Below, one piece after another: positions 50,218 through 59,588 of a stretch of 64,000 nucleotides of DNA. Below the pieces are notes generated by a model, which was not told where the DNA came from, searched no databases, and saw only the letters and a program-made list of their open reading frames with translations. Position numbers and translations under genes: made by a program. Location of the stretch: contig JBMONO010000043.1 of NCBI GenBank assembly GCA_049323655.1, positions 91,721 to 155,720 of the forward strand. The letters are read 5' to 3'. This stretch comes from DB1 sp049323655. GTDB taxonomy: Bacteria > Desulfobacterota > Desulfobulbia > Desulfobulbales > SURF-16. Positions within the stretch are counted from its first letter, which is position 1, and the number at the start of each line of letters is the position of its first letter.

Positions 50218-52325
50218 TAAAATCGATAGCGGATTTCCCCGTAAATCGAACGCCCGGTGATGGGGTAATCGTCGGGGATGAAGGCTCCTGCCGGCGCGGC
50301 CGCGGCATAGGGGCTGGGGATACGGCCATTCTCGTCAAAGAGGTTGCGCAGGGAGAGCGCCACCTCCCAATGGCGGGCGATGTTGGCCCGACGCAGGGTG
50401 AGATTGACCAGGTCGTAGTTGTTGATGTCGCCGCGCGGGTCGCCCTGGGCGCGGTGGCGGTCACCGATCCAGATATACTGGCCGTCCAGGGACCAGTCCG
50501 GCAGAAACTCCCAGTGGGGATTGAGGTAAAACTGCCACTCCGGCGCATCAGGCACCACATGGTCGAGTTTGGTGTTCTCCGAGCGCTGGTAGGCGACATT
50601 GCCGCGCAGCCGCAGATCCTGATGAAGGAGCCAGTCCATTTCCAGCTCGCAGCCATCCCCCTCCTGTTCGCCGTAGTTGGTGTACTGCTGGGGCATGGCG
50701 CCGGTGGCCTCGATGAGCTTGTCCGCCTTGTAGGTGAAGAGGCTGAGGATCAGCCGCAGATCCCGGAGCGGCTGGTAGTCGAAGGCCAGCTCCAGGGTCT
50801 CGATCTCCTCCGCCTCGACATCCTCGCTGCCGATGGCGGTGGGATTGTTTTTGGTGTACTGCTCGCCAAAGGAGGGGGCGCGGAAGGCCTGGCCGTACAT
50901 GAGTTTGGTGGTGAGATCGTAACGGGTCTCCCAGACCAGGGCGGCCCTGGGGTTGGTGGTGGCGCCGAAATCGCTGTAGTCGTCGTGGCGGACGCCGGCG
51001 GTCAGTTCCCAGGCCGGCGCCAGTTGCCATTCATCCTGGACCAGGGCAAAGAGCAGCTGGCGGTTGGCGGACGGCATGAAGAGATGGGCCGGATCGGTGA
51101 CATGGACCAGGGCGCCGAACTGATCGGCCCCGGCCGGCGGGCCGAAATTCTTGTACTGGTCCGGCTCGTAATCATAGTTCTTCCAGCCGGCCCCGAAGCG
51201 CAGCTGGTGCCGGTCAATGCCTGTAAAGACGCCGGTCATCTCCAGGCCGCCGTCCCGCGACTCATGGATCGGGTTGCCGAGCATGTTGAGAAAGGCGGGG
51301 GGGAAATACTGGATAAAAGCATCTGACTTCATATAGGAATAGGAGACGCGGGCGGTGAGGTCCCAGTCCTCGTGCAGGTGGTCGTTGTGGTAGGTAAGGT
51401 CGGCCAAGAGGGATTTGCTGTCGTTCTCGGTTCCGTAGGTGACGGCCTGGGCGCCGCCCGGTCCCATGGCCGACTCCAGCAGGGTGCCGTAGAGGTGGAG
51501 ATTCCAGTCCTCCTTGCGCAGATTGAGATGGCTGTCCAGCAGATCATAACCGGTATCGAGGGGGCCGGGGGCATTGGAGAGGGCCGCGGCGCCGATGGCG
51601 TGCAGGTAATCGCGTTCGATGATCCGGTCATCATCGCCCTGGCTCTTCTGCCATTCCAGACCAAAGGCCACGTCCCAGCCCCGGTACTGGCCGCCGTGCT
51701 GGAGCCAGACATCCTTGCTGTCAAAGGAGCCGTAACGGACGCCGGTCTCGGTGCCGTTTATCTCGAAGTTGTCCCTGGTGATGACGTTGATGGTGCCGGC
51801 AAAGGCATCGGCGCCGTGCAGGGCCGAGCCCGGTCCGCGCACCACCTCGACCCGGGAGATCATCGCCACCGGCATTTTGTAATTAAAATAGCGGCTGCCC
51901 TGGTAGTTGAAGGTAAAGGGCACGCCGTTGACCAGCAGCAGGACATGGGGGTTGAGGCTCGTGTGCACCCCGCGGATCGACCAGATGGAGGAAAGCCAGA
52001 GTCCCGACGGTTCGACATGGAGGCCGGGCACCGTTTCCAGCACCTCATCGAGGCTGGTGGCGCCCATCTTCCGGATATCCTCGGCGGTGATGACCGAGGC
52101 CACCGACGGCGCCTTGTGGACCGGTTTCAATGAGCCGGTGGCGGTGAGCAGCAGCCGGTCGGTGCGGTAGACATCCTCCTCCTGGGGGCCGCGGCCGAAC
52201 ATCTCGGAAAAGGCCCGGGCCTCATCCTCGCCGCCAGCCGCTGTTTCCGCCGCCAGGGCCGGGTAGCCGGCGGAAATCATTGTGAAAACGAGAGTCGTTG
52301 CCATGAGAGCATGCTGTTTTTTCAT
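50217..52325 (-). CDS. TonB-dependent outer-membrane receptor
   Basis: The 702-residue product starts with a signal peptide (MKKQHALMATTLVFTMISAGYPALA). It has a plug domain with VASVITAEDIRKMGATSLDEVLETVPGLHVEPSG, VLLLVNGVPFTF, VEVVRGPGSALHGADAFAGTINVIT, and a beta barrel ending in IRYRF with terminal Phe. A TonB box is not obvious. The family imports siderophores, cobalamin, nickel or carbohydrates. A GAGGGG ribosome binding site precedes ATG 52325. The next gene, a citrate-synthase-fold protein, starts inside its stop codon. Upstream on the same strand are two binding-protein-like genes. Its ligand is unknown. Confidence 0.92.
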   Translation of the reverse strand: MKKQHALMATTLVFTMISAGYPALAAETAAGGEDEARAFSEMFGRGPQEEDVYRTDRLLLTATGSLKPVHKAPSVASVITAEDIRKMGATSLDEVLETVPGLHVEPSGLWLSSIWSIRGVHTSLNPHVLLLVNGVPFTFNYQGSRYFNYKMPVAMISRVEVVRGPGSALHGADAFAGTINVITRDNFEINGTETGVRYGSFDSKDVWLQHGGQYRGWDVAFGLEWQKSQGDDDRIIERDYLHAIGAAALSNAPGPLDTGYDLLDSHLNLRKEDWNLHLYGTLLESAMGPGGAQAVTYGTENDSKSLLADLTYHNDHLHEDWDLTARVSYSYMKSDAFIQYFPPAFLNMLGNPIHESRDGGLEMTGVFTGIDRHQLRFGAGWKNYDYEPDQYKNFGPPAGADQFGALVHVTDPAHLFMPSANRQLLFALVQDEWQLAPAWELTAGVRHDDYSDFGATTNPRAALVWETRYDLTTKLMYGQAFRAPSFGEQYTKNNPTAIGSEDVEAEEIETLELAFDYQPLRDLRLILSLFTYKADKLIEATGAMPQQYTNYGEQEGDGCELEMDWLLHQDLRLRGNVAYQRSENTKLDHVVPDAPEWQFYLNPHWEFLPDWSLDGQYIWIGDRHRAQGDPRGDINNYDLVNLTLRRANIARHWEVALSLRNLFDENGRIPSPYAAAAPAGAFIPDDYPITGRSIYGEIRYRF

Positions 52326-52577
52326 CGGTTCCCCTCTGCGCCGGTATTGCGTGGTTACGTTTCCTTCCAATTGCAAATCATGCTTCGATTTCGCCGTTGT
52401 CGGCTGCGCCGCGCGTTGCACGGGTGATCTGAAATTGGTGATCCCTGTCCAGAATGAGCGGTTGCGGGCGTTAGCCCGCACAATTCAGCTTAGTGGAAGC
52501 GGCGCGGAAAAATCAAGCAGACAATCGCGCGTCCAGTCAAGAGGTGGTGCAAAGCGGTTGGGGGAGGCGGCTGGAAT

Positions 52578-53531
52578 TCAGCGGATGACCATGGTGGCCA
52601 GGTCGAGGGTCTGCGGACTCAGGGGCAGGCTGATCTTTTCGGCGGTTTTGAGGTTGAGCAGGATCTGGGTGGCGAGCGGGTCCATCACCCCGAGGGCGCG
52701 GGGGCTCTGGCCGTTTTCCACGATGTTTTTCGCCATTGCCGCCGCCTGGGCGCCGATCTGACTGATATCGGTATTGACCGACAGGGTGACGCCCAGGCGG
52801 GCGATGTTGGCGCTCTGGCCGACGCAGAGGATTTTGTCCTTGAGGCAGCGGCCTTCCAGCCAGTCGATGTTTTCCAGGGTATAGAGGGCCGGATCATTCA
52901 GTATCCAGAAGGCGTCCACCTGGCCGGCGATCTTTTTGTAGGCGCGCTGGAAATGGTCGGAGCGGCTGATCGATTCGCTCACCAGTTCGAGGCCGAGCAG
53001 CGCGGCGGCCTCTCGCGCCTGTTCCAGGAGCTGGATGGAGTGGGGACCGTGGACGACCCCGATCCGGCGCACCCGGGAAGAGAACATGGTCATATTGACA
53101 AACTGGGTGCCTGGGGCGGTTTCGGCGCCGATGCCGGTGATATTGGCGGAGCCTTCCAACAGATTGTAACGCTGCCAGTTGAGCACCATGGCAAAAATGA
53201 CCGGAATCTCCTGACGGTCCAGGGTCCAGAGCTTGGCGGCATAGGCCGCCTTGGCGCCAAGGGCGAAGATCAGGGCGGGGCGGGTGGCGAACAGTCTGCC
53301 CTTGAGGCCGGGGTCGGCCTCGATATCGCCCTGCAGATCAAAGAGTCGGACAGCAAAGGTGCTGGTGTCGTCAAAGGCGGTTGCCGCCTGGATATAGGCA
53401 TCCTCGCTGTCGGAGAGCAGTATGGCGGCTACCGGACGATCCTCGGCGCCGGCATGGGCGATGGATGAGGACTGCAGACAGAGCAGCAGCGCCACGAAGC
53501 ACAGTATGTCAATCAATTTCCTGCCACGCAT
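52578..53531 (-). CDS. PF04392-like ABC transporter substrate-binding protein
   Basis: This 317-residue exported protein has a signal peptide (LIDILCFVALLLCLQSSSIAHA) and the bilobed arrangement of the ABC_sub_bind family (VAAILLSDSEDAY, LFATRPALIFALGAKAAYAAK, RRIGVVHGPHSIQLLEQARE, LCVGQSANIARLGVTLSVNTD, IGAQAAAMAKNIV). Such proteins usually work with an ABC permease and ATPase, but neither is adjacent, so it may serve a sensor or TonB system instead. The start overlaps the PhnD-like gene by 23 bp. A 252-bp gap separates it from the TonB receptor and contains a GCGGGC/GCCCGC hairpin (52464-52479). Confidence 0.82.
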   Translation of the reverse strand: MRGRKLIDILCFVALLLCLQSSSIAHAGAEDRPVAAILLSDSEDAYIQAATAFDDTSTFAVRLFDLQGDIEADPGLKGRLFATRPALIFALGAKAAYAAKLWTLDRQEIPVIFAMVLNWQRYNLLEGSANITGIGAETAPGTQFVNMTMFSSRVRRIGVVHGPHSIQLLEQAREAAALLGLELVSESISRSDHFQRAYKKIAGQVDAFWILNDPALYTLENIDWLEGRCLKDKILCVGQSANIARLGVTLSVNTDISQIGAQAAAMAKNIVENGQSPRALGVMDPLATQILLNLKTAEKISLPLSPQTLDLATMVIR

Positions 53532-54321
53532 CGATCTGCAGCATCTCCATGATTTTTGCCGTTGTTCCGTCCACCTTGCCGTTCAAAAAGAGCTTTTTGA
53601 TCTTTTCCACGGCAGCCGGGTCGGCGGCCTGGCGATTGTAACAGAGCAGCGGCAGGGAAATGGGGTCAGAGACGGCCAGCTCTTTGACGGTTTCGAGGAT
53701 TCTCGGGTTGATGGCGCCGAAATGGGCCAGGTTGTCTTCCGATACCAGGGCGGCCTTGACCTGGTGGAGGGCCAGGGCGAAAAGGGCATCGGAGTCCTTG
53801 GTGGTGGTGATGAAGTTCAACCTGCCGGCGTCCAGGCCGTTGCGGGTAAAAAGCACCGCATTGAGATCTTCCAGGCCGGCGGCGCCCACCGGTGTCATGG
53901 CAATGGTCTCTTTGGCAAGTTCCTCAACGGTCAGGCTGGAGTCACGGGCAACGAGCAGCACCTTGCGGTAGGTGGTGTTGCCCTTGCGGACCGGGGCGAG
54001 CAGCGGGGCATAGCGTTGTCCGTTGCCGTCCTGTTTGAGATACCACTGGGGCAGCAGGAGAAAATCCGGTGCGGCGTCCCGCACCTGGCGATCGAAATCG
54101 GTCATTCGGGTAAAGGGCTGAAAGGAGAGAGGAATTTTCGCGAAGGTCAACAGGGAGTCCATCGCCTCCTTGAGGCGCGACATGTTGCTCTGCGGCGAAT
54201 CCGGGTTGAAGTAAAAAAAAGAGGAGCCGGAGCCGCAATAGAGCCACAACGGAAAGAGAAAAATGACGATCGACGCGCAGAGGGCAGCGAGGGTTTTTCT
54301 GGCGTGCATGAGTGTTGTCAT
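53509..54321 (-). CDS. PhnD/SsuA/transferrin-type periplasmic binding protein
   Basis: This 270-residue protein has an N-terminal hydrophobic segment (KTLAALCASIVIFLFPLWLYCG) and a periplasmic binding fold resembling phosphate/phosphonate PhnD-like proteins: SRLKEAMDSLLTF, FDRQVRDAAPDFLLLPQWYL, KVLLVARDSSLTVEELAKETIAM, DLNAVLFTRNGLD, and a C-terminal helix pair (EKIKKLFLN). No permease or ATPase gene is nearby. The Cys in WLYCGSG could be lipidated but the lipobox is poor. It overlaps the PF04392-like gene, so the two are a functional pair. A sensor kinase gene lies 156 bp upstream on the same strand. Confidence 0.72.
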   Translation of the reverse strand: MTTLMHARKTLAALCASIVIFLFPLWLYCGSGSSFFYFNPDSPQSNMSRLKEAMDSLLTFAKIPLSFQPFTRMTDFDRQVRDAAPDFLLLPQWYLKQDGNGQRYAPLLAPVRKGNTTYRKVLLVARDSSLTVEELAKETIAMTPVGAAGLEDLNAVLFTRNGLDAGRLNFITTTKDSDALFALALHQVKAALVSEDNLAHFGAINPRILETVKELAVSDPISLPLLCYNRQAADPAAVEKIKKLFLNGKVDGTTAKIMEMLQIDAWQEID

Positions 54322-54477
54322 CTGGTTCTGGCGGATTCGGGTTGTCGGTTCACGGTGTTTGCTGACCACAACCATACCGTACCATGAAGAGGACGCCTTG
54401 TAAACGCAACCGTTCTTCTCTGTTTTTCCTTTGAGGGGCGTCGCGACTCGATTGCTACCTTATCTTGCCGCCGTCCC

Positions 54478-56757
54478 TTAATCCTCCAGAACCTCATTGA
54501 GCACCCGGGCCAGATCCTGCACGGTGAACGGCTTGGGCACGACGCCTTGAAAACCGTATTCTTCATGGTTCGCCATCACCGCGTTAGTGGCATAGCCGCT
54601 TGAGACAACGGCCCTGACGGCGGGGTCGATGGCCCGCAGCCTGGCGATCGTCTCTTCACCTCCCATGCCGCCGGGAACGGTCAGGTCCATGATCACCACA
54701 TCATAGGGGATGCCATGCTCCTGGGCCTCGACATAGCGCATGATGGCCTCGGCGCCGTCCCGCGCCTGTCCGATCTCATAACCCAGGGAGCGGAGCATGT
54801 GGTTTGCCACCTCCTGGATCATCTCGTCATCATCCATGACCAGCACCCTGCCTTTGCCGGCCGGCAGGCGGTTCTCCGGTTGCATCTCCTGCTGTTGGTC
54901 CGACTGCCCGGCCGGGAGATAGATGGCAAACGTCGTGCCTTTGCCGAGTCGGGAGGCGACGGTGATGTGGCCGCCGTGATTTTTGATAATTGAATGGACC
55001 ACCGCCAACCCGAGACCGCTGCCGTTTTCCCGGGTGGAAAAATAGGGATCGAAGATTTTGCCGAGATCGTCTTCGGCAATGCCGACACCATTGTCCTGTA
55101 CCGAGATTTGCAGGTAGCGGCCCGGAGCAAGGGGCGGCATTTCATTCGGGCTGATCGCGATATTGCGGCCGGTGATCAGGATTTCTCCGCCGCCGGGCAT
55201 GGCCTGGGCGGCATTGAGAGCGAGATTCTGGAACACCTGACTGAGTTGTCCCCGGTCGGCATCGACCAGCCAGAGGTGGTCGGGCAGGTCATAACGGCAG
55301 ACGGCTTGCGAGCCGCGCAGGGCGAAATCGGCGGATTCACGAATCATGTCGCGGAGGGAGGATGATTCCTTGATCGGTGCGCCGCCCCTGGAAAATGTGA
55401 GGAGTTGCTGGGTCAGGGTTCGGGCGCGCAGCGCGGCTTTTTCCGTGCCGGCCAGGGTCGCGCCTATCGTGCTGTCCGGTTCCACGGTAAGCCGCGCCAG
55501 GCTGATATTGCCGAGAATGGCGGTGAGCAGGTTGTTGAAGTCATGGGCAATGCCGCCGGCAAGGACGCCGAGGGACTCGAGTTTTTGCGTGCGCAGGCTG
55601 TCTGCTTCCCGTTTTTTGCGTTCCGAAATATCCCTGGCCACCCCGAGAGTGGCCGGCTTTTCATCATAAACGATTTTTTTTATGCTGAGCTCGACCGGAA
55701 TCACGGTGCCGTCCTTGGCCAGATGGGCGCTTTCGAAAATGACCTCTCCATATTCCTGCACCTGTTGCCGCCGCTGACCGGTCTGGCTGTTATAGGGCGG
55801 CGCGATGAAAGAATCGGGCGGCAGTGCGAGCAGCTCCTGGCGGGAGTAACCGAGCCGGTCACAGGCGGCGCGATTGGCCTCGAGCAGTTTGCCGCTTTGG
55901 TCTTTAATGAGGATGGCGTCATGGACGCTGTCGAAAAGGGTCCGGAATTTTTTTTCCGACATGGCGAGGGTCCGGGTGATGGCCTCCAGTTTGTCTCTTT
56001 CCTGCCGCAATGCCTGCTCGGTTTCAAGACGCCGGGCAATCTCTTCGGCTAGGGTGTTGTTTTGGCGGGTCAGCTCCTCGGTGCGTTCGGCGACGATATT
56101 TTCAAGCCTCTCCTGTTGATTGCGCAATTGCTCTTCCGCCTTTCCGCGCTCCCTCGCCTCTTCTTCCTTGGCATAGGCGGTGAGCAGTGACTCACTGATG
56201 ATCCCACGCACCCGCGTGGACAGGATCAGACAGAAGACGCTGAAGATCAGCAGCATGACCGCCATTCCGGTCTGCACCGCGCTGCCGGCCAGCAGAAATT
56301 TCACGGTGATCGGCAACAGGGTGGTGCCGAGATAGAGAGGAAAGACATGGCGGACCGTTGCGGTGGAGCCGGCGGCGCCGGCCACCATGCCGCCCAGGGT
56401 AAAGGCGAGAAAACACTGGTGGGGGATTGACTGCGGTGGAAAAAACAGCAGCCCGGCGCTGCCCCAGACCAGGCCGGACAGGACCAGACCGATGATGTTG
56501 CGGAGCGCCCAGCGGCCGGGTCCTTGTTCGGCGGATTGGTCGGCAAAATAGCGCCTGGCCAGGGCCAGCCGGGCCAGGTTGATGATGACGAGGGCCGCAA
56601 ACCAGGCAAGCAGGGTGACGAGGGAAACGAGCGACCGAAAGAGGAGGACGATGATCAGTGAGTTGACCAGGTTCGCCACCAGACTGATGTTCTGGTTGGC
56701 GTAAAGATGGCGGACCTGGTCGGCGAAAAGTCGTTGGTTCGTGTCCGGCATCGGCAT
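54478..56757 (-). CDS. Hybrid sensor histidine kinase: six-TM domain-coiled coil-PAS-HisKA-HATPase-REC
   Basis: This 759-residue protein has an N-terminal membrane domain of about six helices (residues about 25-190), a long coiled coil (195-260) and a PAS domain (about 270-390). HisKA (LGVLAGGIAHDFNNLL), an ATPase domain (NLALNAAQAMPGGGEIL, GSGLGLAVVHSIIKNHGG) and a C-terminal receiver with its Asp in VVIMDLTVPGGMGGEE follow. AAGGAGAGG precedes ATG 56757. The order is that of NtrB-like hybrid kinases. It lies between the AI-2E-type gene and the PhnD-like gene on the same strand and could sense what those binding proteins carry. Confidence 0.92.
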   Translation of the reverse strand: MPMPDTNQRLFADQVRHLYANQNISLVANLVNSLIIVLLFRSLVSLVTLLAWFAALVIINLARLALARRYFADQSAEQGPGRWALRNIIGLVLSGLVWGSAGLLFFPPQSIPHQCFLAFTLGGMVAGAAGSTATVRHVFPLYLGTTLLPITVKFLLAGSAVQTGMAVMLLIFSVFCLILSTRVRGIISESLLTAYAKEEEARERGKAEEQLRNQQERLENIVAERTEELTRQNNTLAEEIARRLETEQALRQERDKLEAITRTLAMSEKKFRTLFDSVHDAILIKDQSGKLLEANRAACDRLGYSRQELLALPPDSFIAPPYNSQTGQRRQQVQEYGEVIFESAHLAKDGTVIPVELSIKKIVYDEKPATLGVARDISERKKREADSLRTQKLESLGVLAGGIAHDFNNLLTAILGNISLARLTVEPDSTIGATLAGTEKAALRARTLTQQLLTFSRGGAPIKESSSLRDMIRESADFALRGSQAVCRYDLPDHLWLVDADRGQLSQVFQNLALNAAQAMPGGGEILITGRNIAISPNEMPPLAPGRYLQISVQDNGVGIAEDDLGKIFDPYFSTRENGSGLGLAVVHSIIKNHGGHITVASRLGKGTTFAIYLPAGQSDQQQEMQPENRLPAGKGRVLVMDDDEMIQEVANHMLRSLGYEIGQARDGAEAIMRYVEAQEHGIPYDVVIMDLTVPGGMGGEETIARLRAIDPAVRAVVSSGYATNAVMANHEEYGFQGVVPKPFTVQDLARVLNEVLED

Positions 56758-56788
56758 GGCCTCTCCTTGTGAGCGATTGTCGCTGGTG

Positions 56789-57934
56789 TTAGGATTCGTC
56801 GCTTCCGGATCGGGGGTGTTCGATTTTTTTCTGTGCCGGCGAAGCGAAAAATCCCTGCCAGTAGGCGGGGTTTTTCACGCAGGTATCGTAGTTGGCCATG
56901 TAGATCTCCGCCAGGGTGAGAAAGCCGGTGGCAATAAGGGGACCATAGATGATACCCATGATGCCGAGCAGTTGCAGCCCGCCGATAATGGCAAGGAAGA
57001 CGAGCAGGGTATGCATTTTCACCTGCCCACCGACCAGTTTTGGTTTGAGCAGGTACTCCACGGAAAAGGAAAGAAACATGTAAAACAAACCCATGGCGAT
57101 GCCTTGAGCGATTTTGCCCTGAAGCAGCAGGATGATGGCGGCCGGTCCGAGCACCAGTCCGATGCCGACAATGGGCAGAAATGCGAGAACGCCCATCAGC
57201 ACTCCCCAGAGCACTGGTGAGGAAAAACCCCAGAACGCGAAAACGATCCCGCCGATCACCCCCTGAATGACGCCGCAGATGCCGTTGCCGATCAGGATGG
57301 CCCTGCTGATCTGTTCGAATTTGCCGATCAGCTTGCGTTCGTGATCCTCGGGCAGCGGCGACAGGCGGGTGAGATAGGCAAGCAAGCGATTGCGGTCGAT
57401 GAGCAGAAAGAAGATGATGAGGATCATCATGAAAAACTGAAAGACGAAGTGGAGGATGTTCGCGGCCCAGGCGCTGGCCTGATTGTAAACGAAAAGGGCG
57501 ATGGTGGTGCCGAATCTGGAAAATTCGGCGCCGAGTTCGGCGAATTGCACATGGATGCCGTAACCCTCGAGGGTTGTTTTCAAGCGGGCGAGCAGGGCGT
57601 TTTCCTCGACGAATATTCTGAATTTTTCCGCCAGATTCGCCCCTCTGGTCATCTGGAAAAGGTCGTAGGCCTCGGCGGAGAGTGCGCCAACAAAAAAGAA
57701 AAGCGGGACAAAAATGAGCAGGACGATAAGCGTGCAGGTGATCAGCGAGGAAAAATTGGCGGACAACCTTTTGTGGAGAAAGATGTAGACCGGATCGAAA
57801 ATCGAGGCGAGCAGATAGGAGAGGATGATGATCGACAGAAAAGGCCAGAGCAGCCAGCCCATGAGCAGGGTGGCGAGCAGCAGCAGGGCGAGAAAATAAA
57901 CCAGCACCATCGGACTGGGAGGATGCTTTGTCAT
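56789..57934 (-). CDS. AI-2E family transporter / permease
   Basis: The 381-residue membrane protein has about eight helices: LALLLLATLLMGWLLWPFLSIIILSYLLASIF at the start and FFMMILIIFFLLIDRNRLLAYLTRLSPLPEDHERKL in the middle. PF01594 (AI-2E/PerM) features follow: GICGVIQGVIGGIVFAFWGFSSPVLWGVLMGVLAFLPIVGIGLVLGPAAIILL. Members include the AI-2 exporter TqsA and Na+/H+ antiporters; the substrate is not inferable. It lies 31 bp upstream of the hybrid kinase gene on the same strand. Confidence 0.9.
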   Translation of the reverse strand: MTKHPPSPMVLVYFLALLLLATLLMGWLLWPFLSIIILSYLLASIFDPVYIFLHKRLSANFSSLITCTLIVLLIFVPLFFFVGALSAEAYDLFQMTRGANLAEKFRIFVEENALLARLKTTLEGYGIHVQFAELGAEFSRFGTTIALFVYNQASAWAANILHFVFQFFMMILIIFFLLIDRNRLLAYLTRLSPLPEDHERKLIGKFEQISRAILIGNGICGVIQGVIGGIVFAFWGFSSPVLWGVLMGVLAFLPIVGIGLVLGPAAIILLLQGKIAQGIAMGLFYMFLSFSVEYLLKPKLVGGQVKMHTLLVFLAIIGGLQLLGIMGIIYGPLIATGFLTLAEIYMANYDTCVKNPAYWQGFFASPAQKKIEHPRSGSDES

Positions 57935-58169
57935 GACACGATCCTGTGGTGGAGAAATGAAATAAGTTGTTTCAAAGGCGGCGAGAATCAGCTATATTTC
58001 GTTTCCCCTTTTTGGGACAAAAACGGGCGGGGAATATGTGGTTTTCCGCATAAGCAATTATAACCGACATTCCCCCCGGAACAATTTTTTTTTTGCGTCA
58101 AGCAGACCGCGGCATTCTCCGGGCGCATCCTGATCTTTTTGAGTGCCGCGTCGTTCGAGGAGTTTTTTT

Positions 58170-59237
58170 ATGGAGCTCACCATCGAAAAAGCCGAAGAAA
58201 CCGCCCGCAAAGCCAAGCCGGACGGCAATTCCCTGGGGTTCGGCGCCCACTTTACCGATCACATGTTCCTGATGGACTATGATGCGGGTCAGGGGTGGCA
58301 TGACGCCAGAATTACACCGTACCGCAACTTTACCTTTGATCCGGCCGCCATGGTGCTGCATTACGGGCAGGCGATCTTTGAGGGATTGAAGGCGTATCGC
58401 GGCGCTGATGATCGGATTCTGCTCTTCCGGCCAAAAGATAACCTGACCCGGTTGAATCATTCCGCTGCCAGGATGTGCATGCCGACCATCGATGTTGACG
58501 GGGTTTTCGCAGGACTGCAGGCCCTGCTGCGTACCGACCGGGACTGGGTGCCGGCGGCAAACGGCGCCTCGCTCTACATCCGGCCCACCATGATCGCCAC
58601 CGAGGCGGCCCTCGGGGTCCGGCCGGCGAATCGCTATCTTTTCTTTATCATCATGAGTCCGGTCGGCGCCTATTATAAAGAAGGGTTCAACCCGGTCAAG
58701 ATCTTTGTCACCGATAAATATGTTCGCGCCGTCCCGGGTGGCGTCGGCGAGGCGAAAACCGCCGGTAATTACGCGGCCAGCATCATGGCCGCGGTGGAGG
58801 CCCAGCAGCAGGGTTTCACCCAGGTGCTGTGGCTTGACGGCATTCATCGCAAATATGTCGAGGAAGTGGGCACCATGAACATCTTCTTTGTCATCGGCGA
58901 TGAAATCATTACCCCGCCGCTCTCCGGCAGCATCCTGCCCGGCATAACCCGGGATTCGGTGTTGCGCCTGCTGCGTGACTGGAACTGTCGGGTGGTCGAA
59001 CGGGCCATCACCATCGACGAGGTCTTTGCCGCCAGCGAAAAGGGGATGCTGCACGAGGTGTTCGGCACCGGCACCGCCGCCGTCATTTCACCGGTGGGGT
59101 CACTTTTTTATCAGGGGAAAACCTGCTTTGTCAATCATGGCAAGACCGGTCCGCTGGCCCAGCGACTCTTTGCCGAAATCCAGGATATTCAGTACGGCCG
59201 CAAATCCGAACCCTATGGCTGGGTAGCCACCCTGTAA
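58170..59237 (+). CDS. ilvE: Branched-chain amino-acid aminotransferase
   Basis: IlvE transfers amino groups between glutamate and branched-chain 2-oxo acids. The 355-residue fold-IV PLP enzyme has MVLHYGQAIFEGLKAYRG, RLNHSAARMCMP, SLYIRPTMIATEAALG, the PLP Lys in EAKTAGNYAAS, LWLDGIHRKYVEEVGTMNIFFVI and EVFGTGTAAVISPVG. The length fits the long BCAT group. GAGGAG lies upstream of ATG 58170; the frame is open to 58143. It is a single gene followed by a strong terminator. The enzyme is co-located with but not operonic to the ThDP gene. Confidence 0.95.
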   Translation: MELTIEKAEETARKAKPDGNSLGFGAHFTDHMFLMDYDAGQGWHDARITPYRNFTFDPAAMVLHYGQAIFEGLKAYRGADDRILLFRPKDNLTRLNHSAARMCMPTIDVDGVFAGLQALLRTDRDWVPAANGASLYIRPTMIATEAALGVRPANRYLFFIIMSPVGAYYKEGFNPVKIFVTDKYVRAVPGGVGEAKTAGNYAASIMAAVEAQQQGFTQVLWLDGIHRKYVEEVGTMNIFFVIGDEIITPPLSGSILPGITRDSVLRLLRDWNCRVVERAITIDEVFAASEKGMLHEVFGTGTAAVISPVGSLFYQGKTCFVNHGKTGPLAQRLFAEIQDIQYGRKSEPYGWVATL

Positions 59238-59340
59238 CTGTCTGAGGGAAAAAACGACCCCGGCACTTTTGCGCCGGCGCCGCCAGCTGCCCGTGATGTC
59301 CTGCCGGAAAAGGTCGTCAGCAGAGGGAAAAAATCTTCGC

Positions 59341-59374
59341 GGCCATGGCATTGCGCCATGGCCCGATTTTTTTT
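59341..59374 (+). terminator. Rho-independent terminator after ilvE
   Basis: GGCCATGGC/GCCATGGCC, a perfect 9-bp stem, is followed by cgatttttttt. It lies just upstream of the groES promoter. Confidence 0.92.
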
Positions 59375-59385
59375 GCCCCTCTCTC

Positions 59386-59414
59386 TTGATTTTTGCAATG
59401 ACCATTCCTACTAT
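59386..59414 (+). promoter_or_regulatory. Promoter of groESL and leader with inverted repeat
   Basis: TTGATT (59386-59391), a 17-bp spacer and TACTAT (59409-59414). A 9-bp inverted repeat, aacaaggaa/ttccttgtt (59421-59429/59455-59463), follows the -10 box, and a GCCGGTC/GACCGGC hairpin lies at 59518-59539. CIRCE is absent. Confidence 0.55.
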
Positions 59415-59588
59415 TTCGCCAACAAGGAATGCGGATCTTGCATAAGGGTCCAATTTCCTTGTTCTTTTGGCAGCAGCGAAAAATCCCCGTCACAGCGGGT
59501 TCCGCCACAGTGAGACGGCCGGTCACCTTCCCGACCGGCTGATCAGTGGAAAATCAATTCAAAATCCAATTCAAAACGGAGGTTGTAG

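Noticed and set aside
52326..52577. Cobalamin or other riboswitch before the TonB receptor
   Set aside because: No recognisable B12-box or other conserved core; only one simple GC hairpin.
59238..59588. CIRCE/HrcA operator before groES
   Set aside because: No TTAGCACTC-N9-GAGTGCTAA-like sequence is present in the gap.
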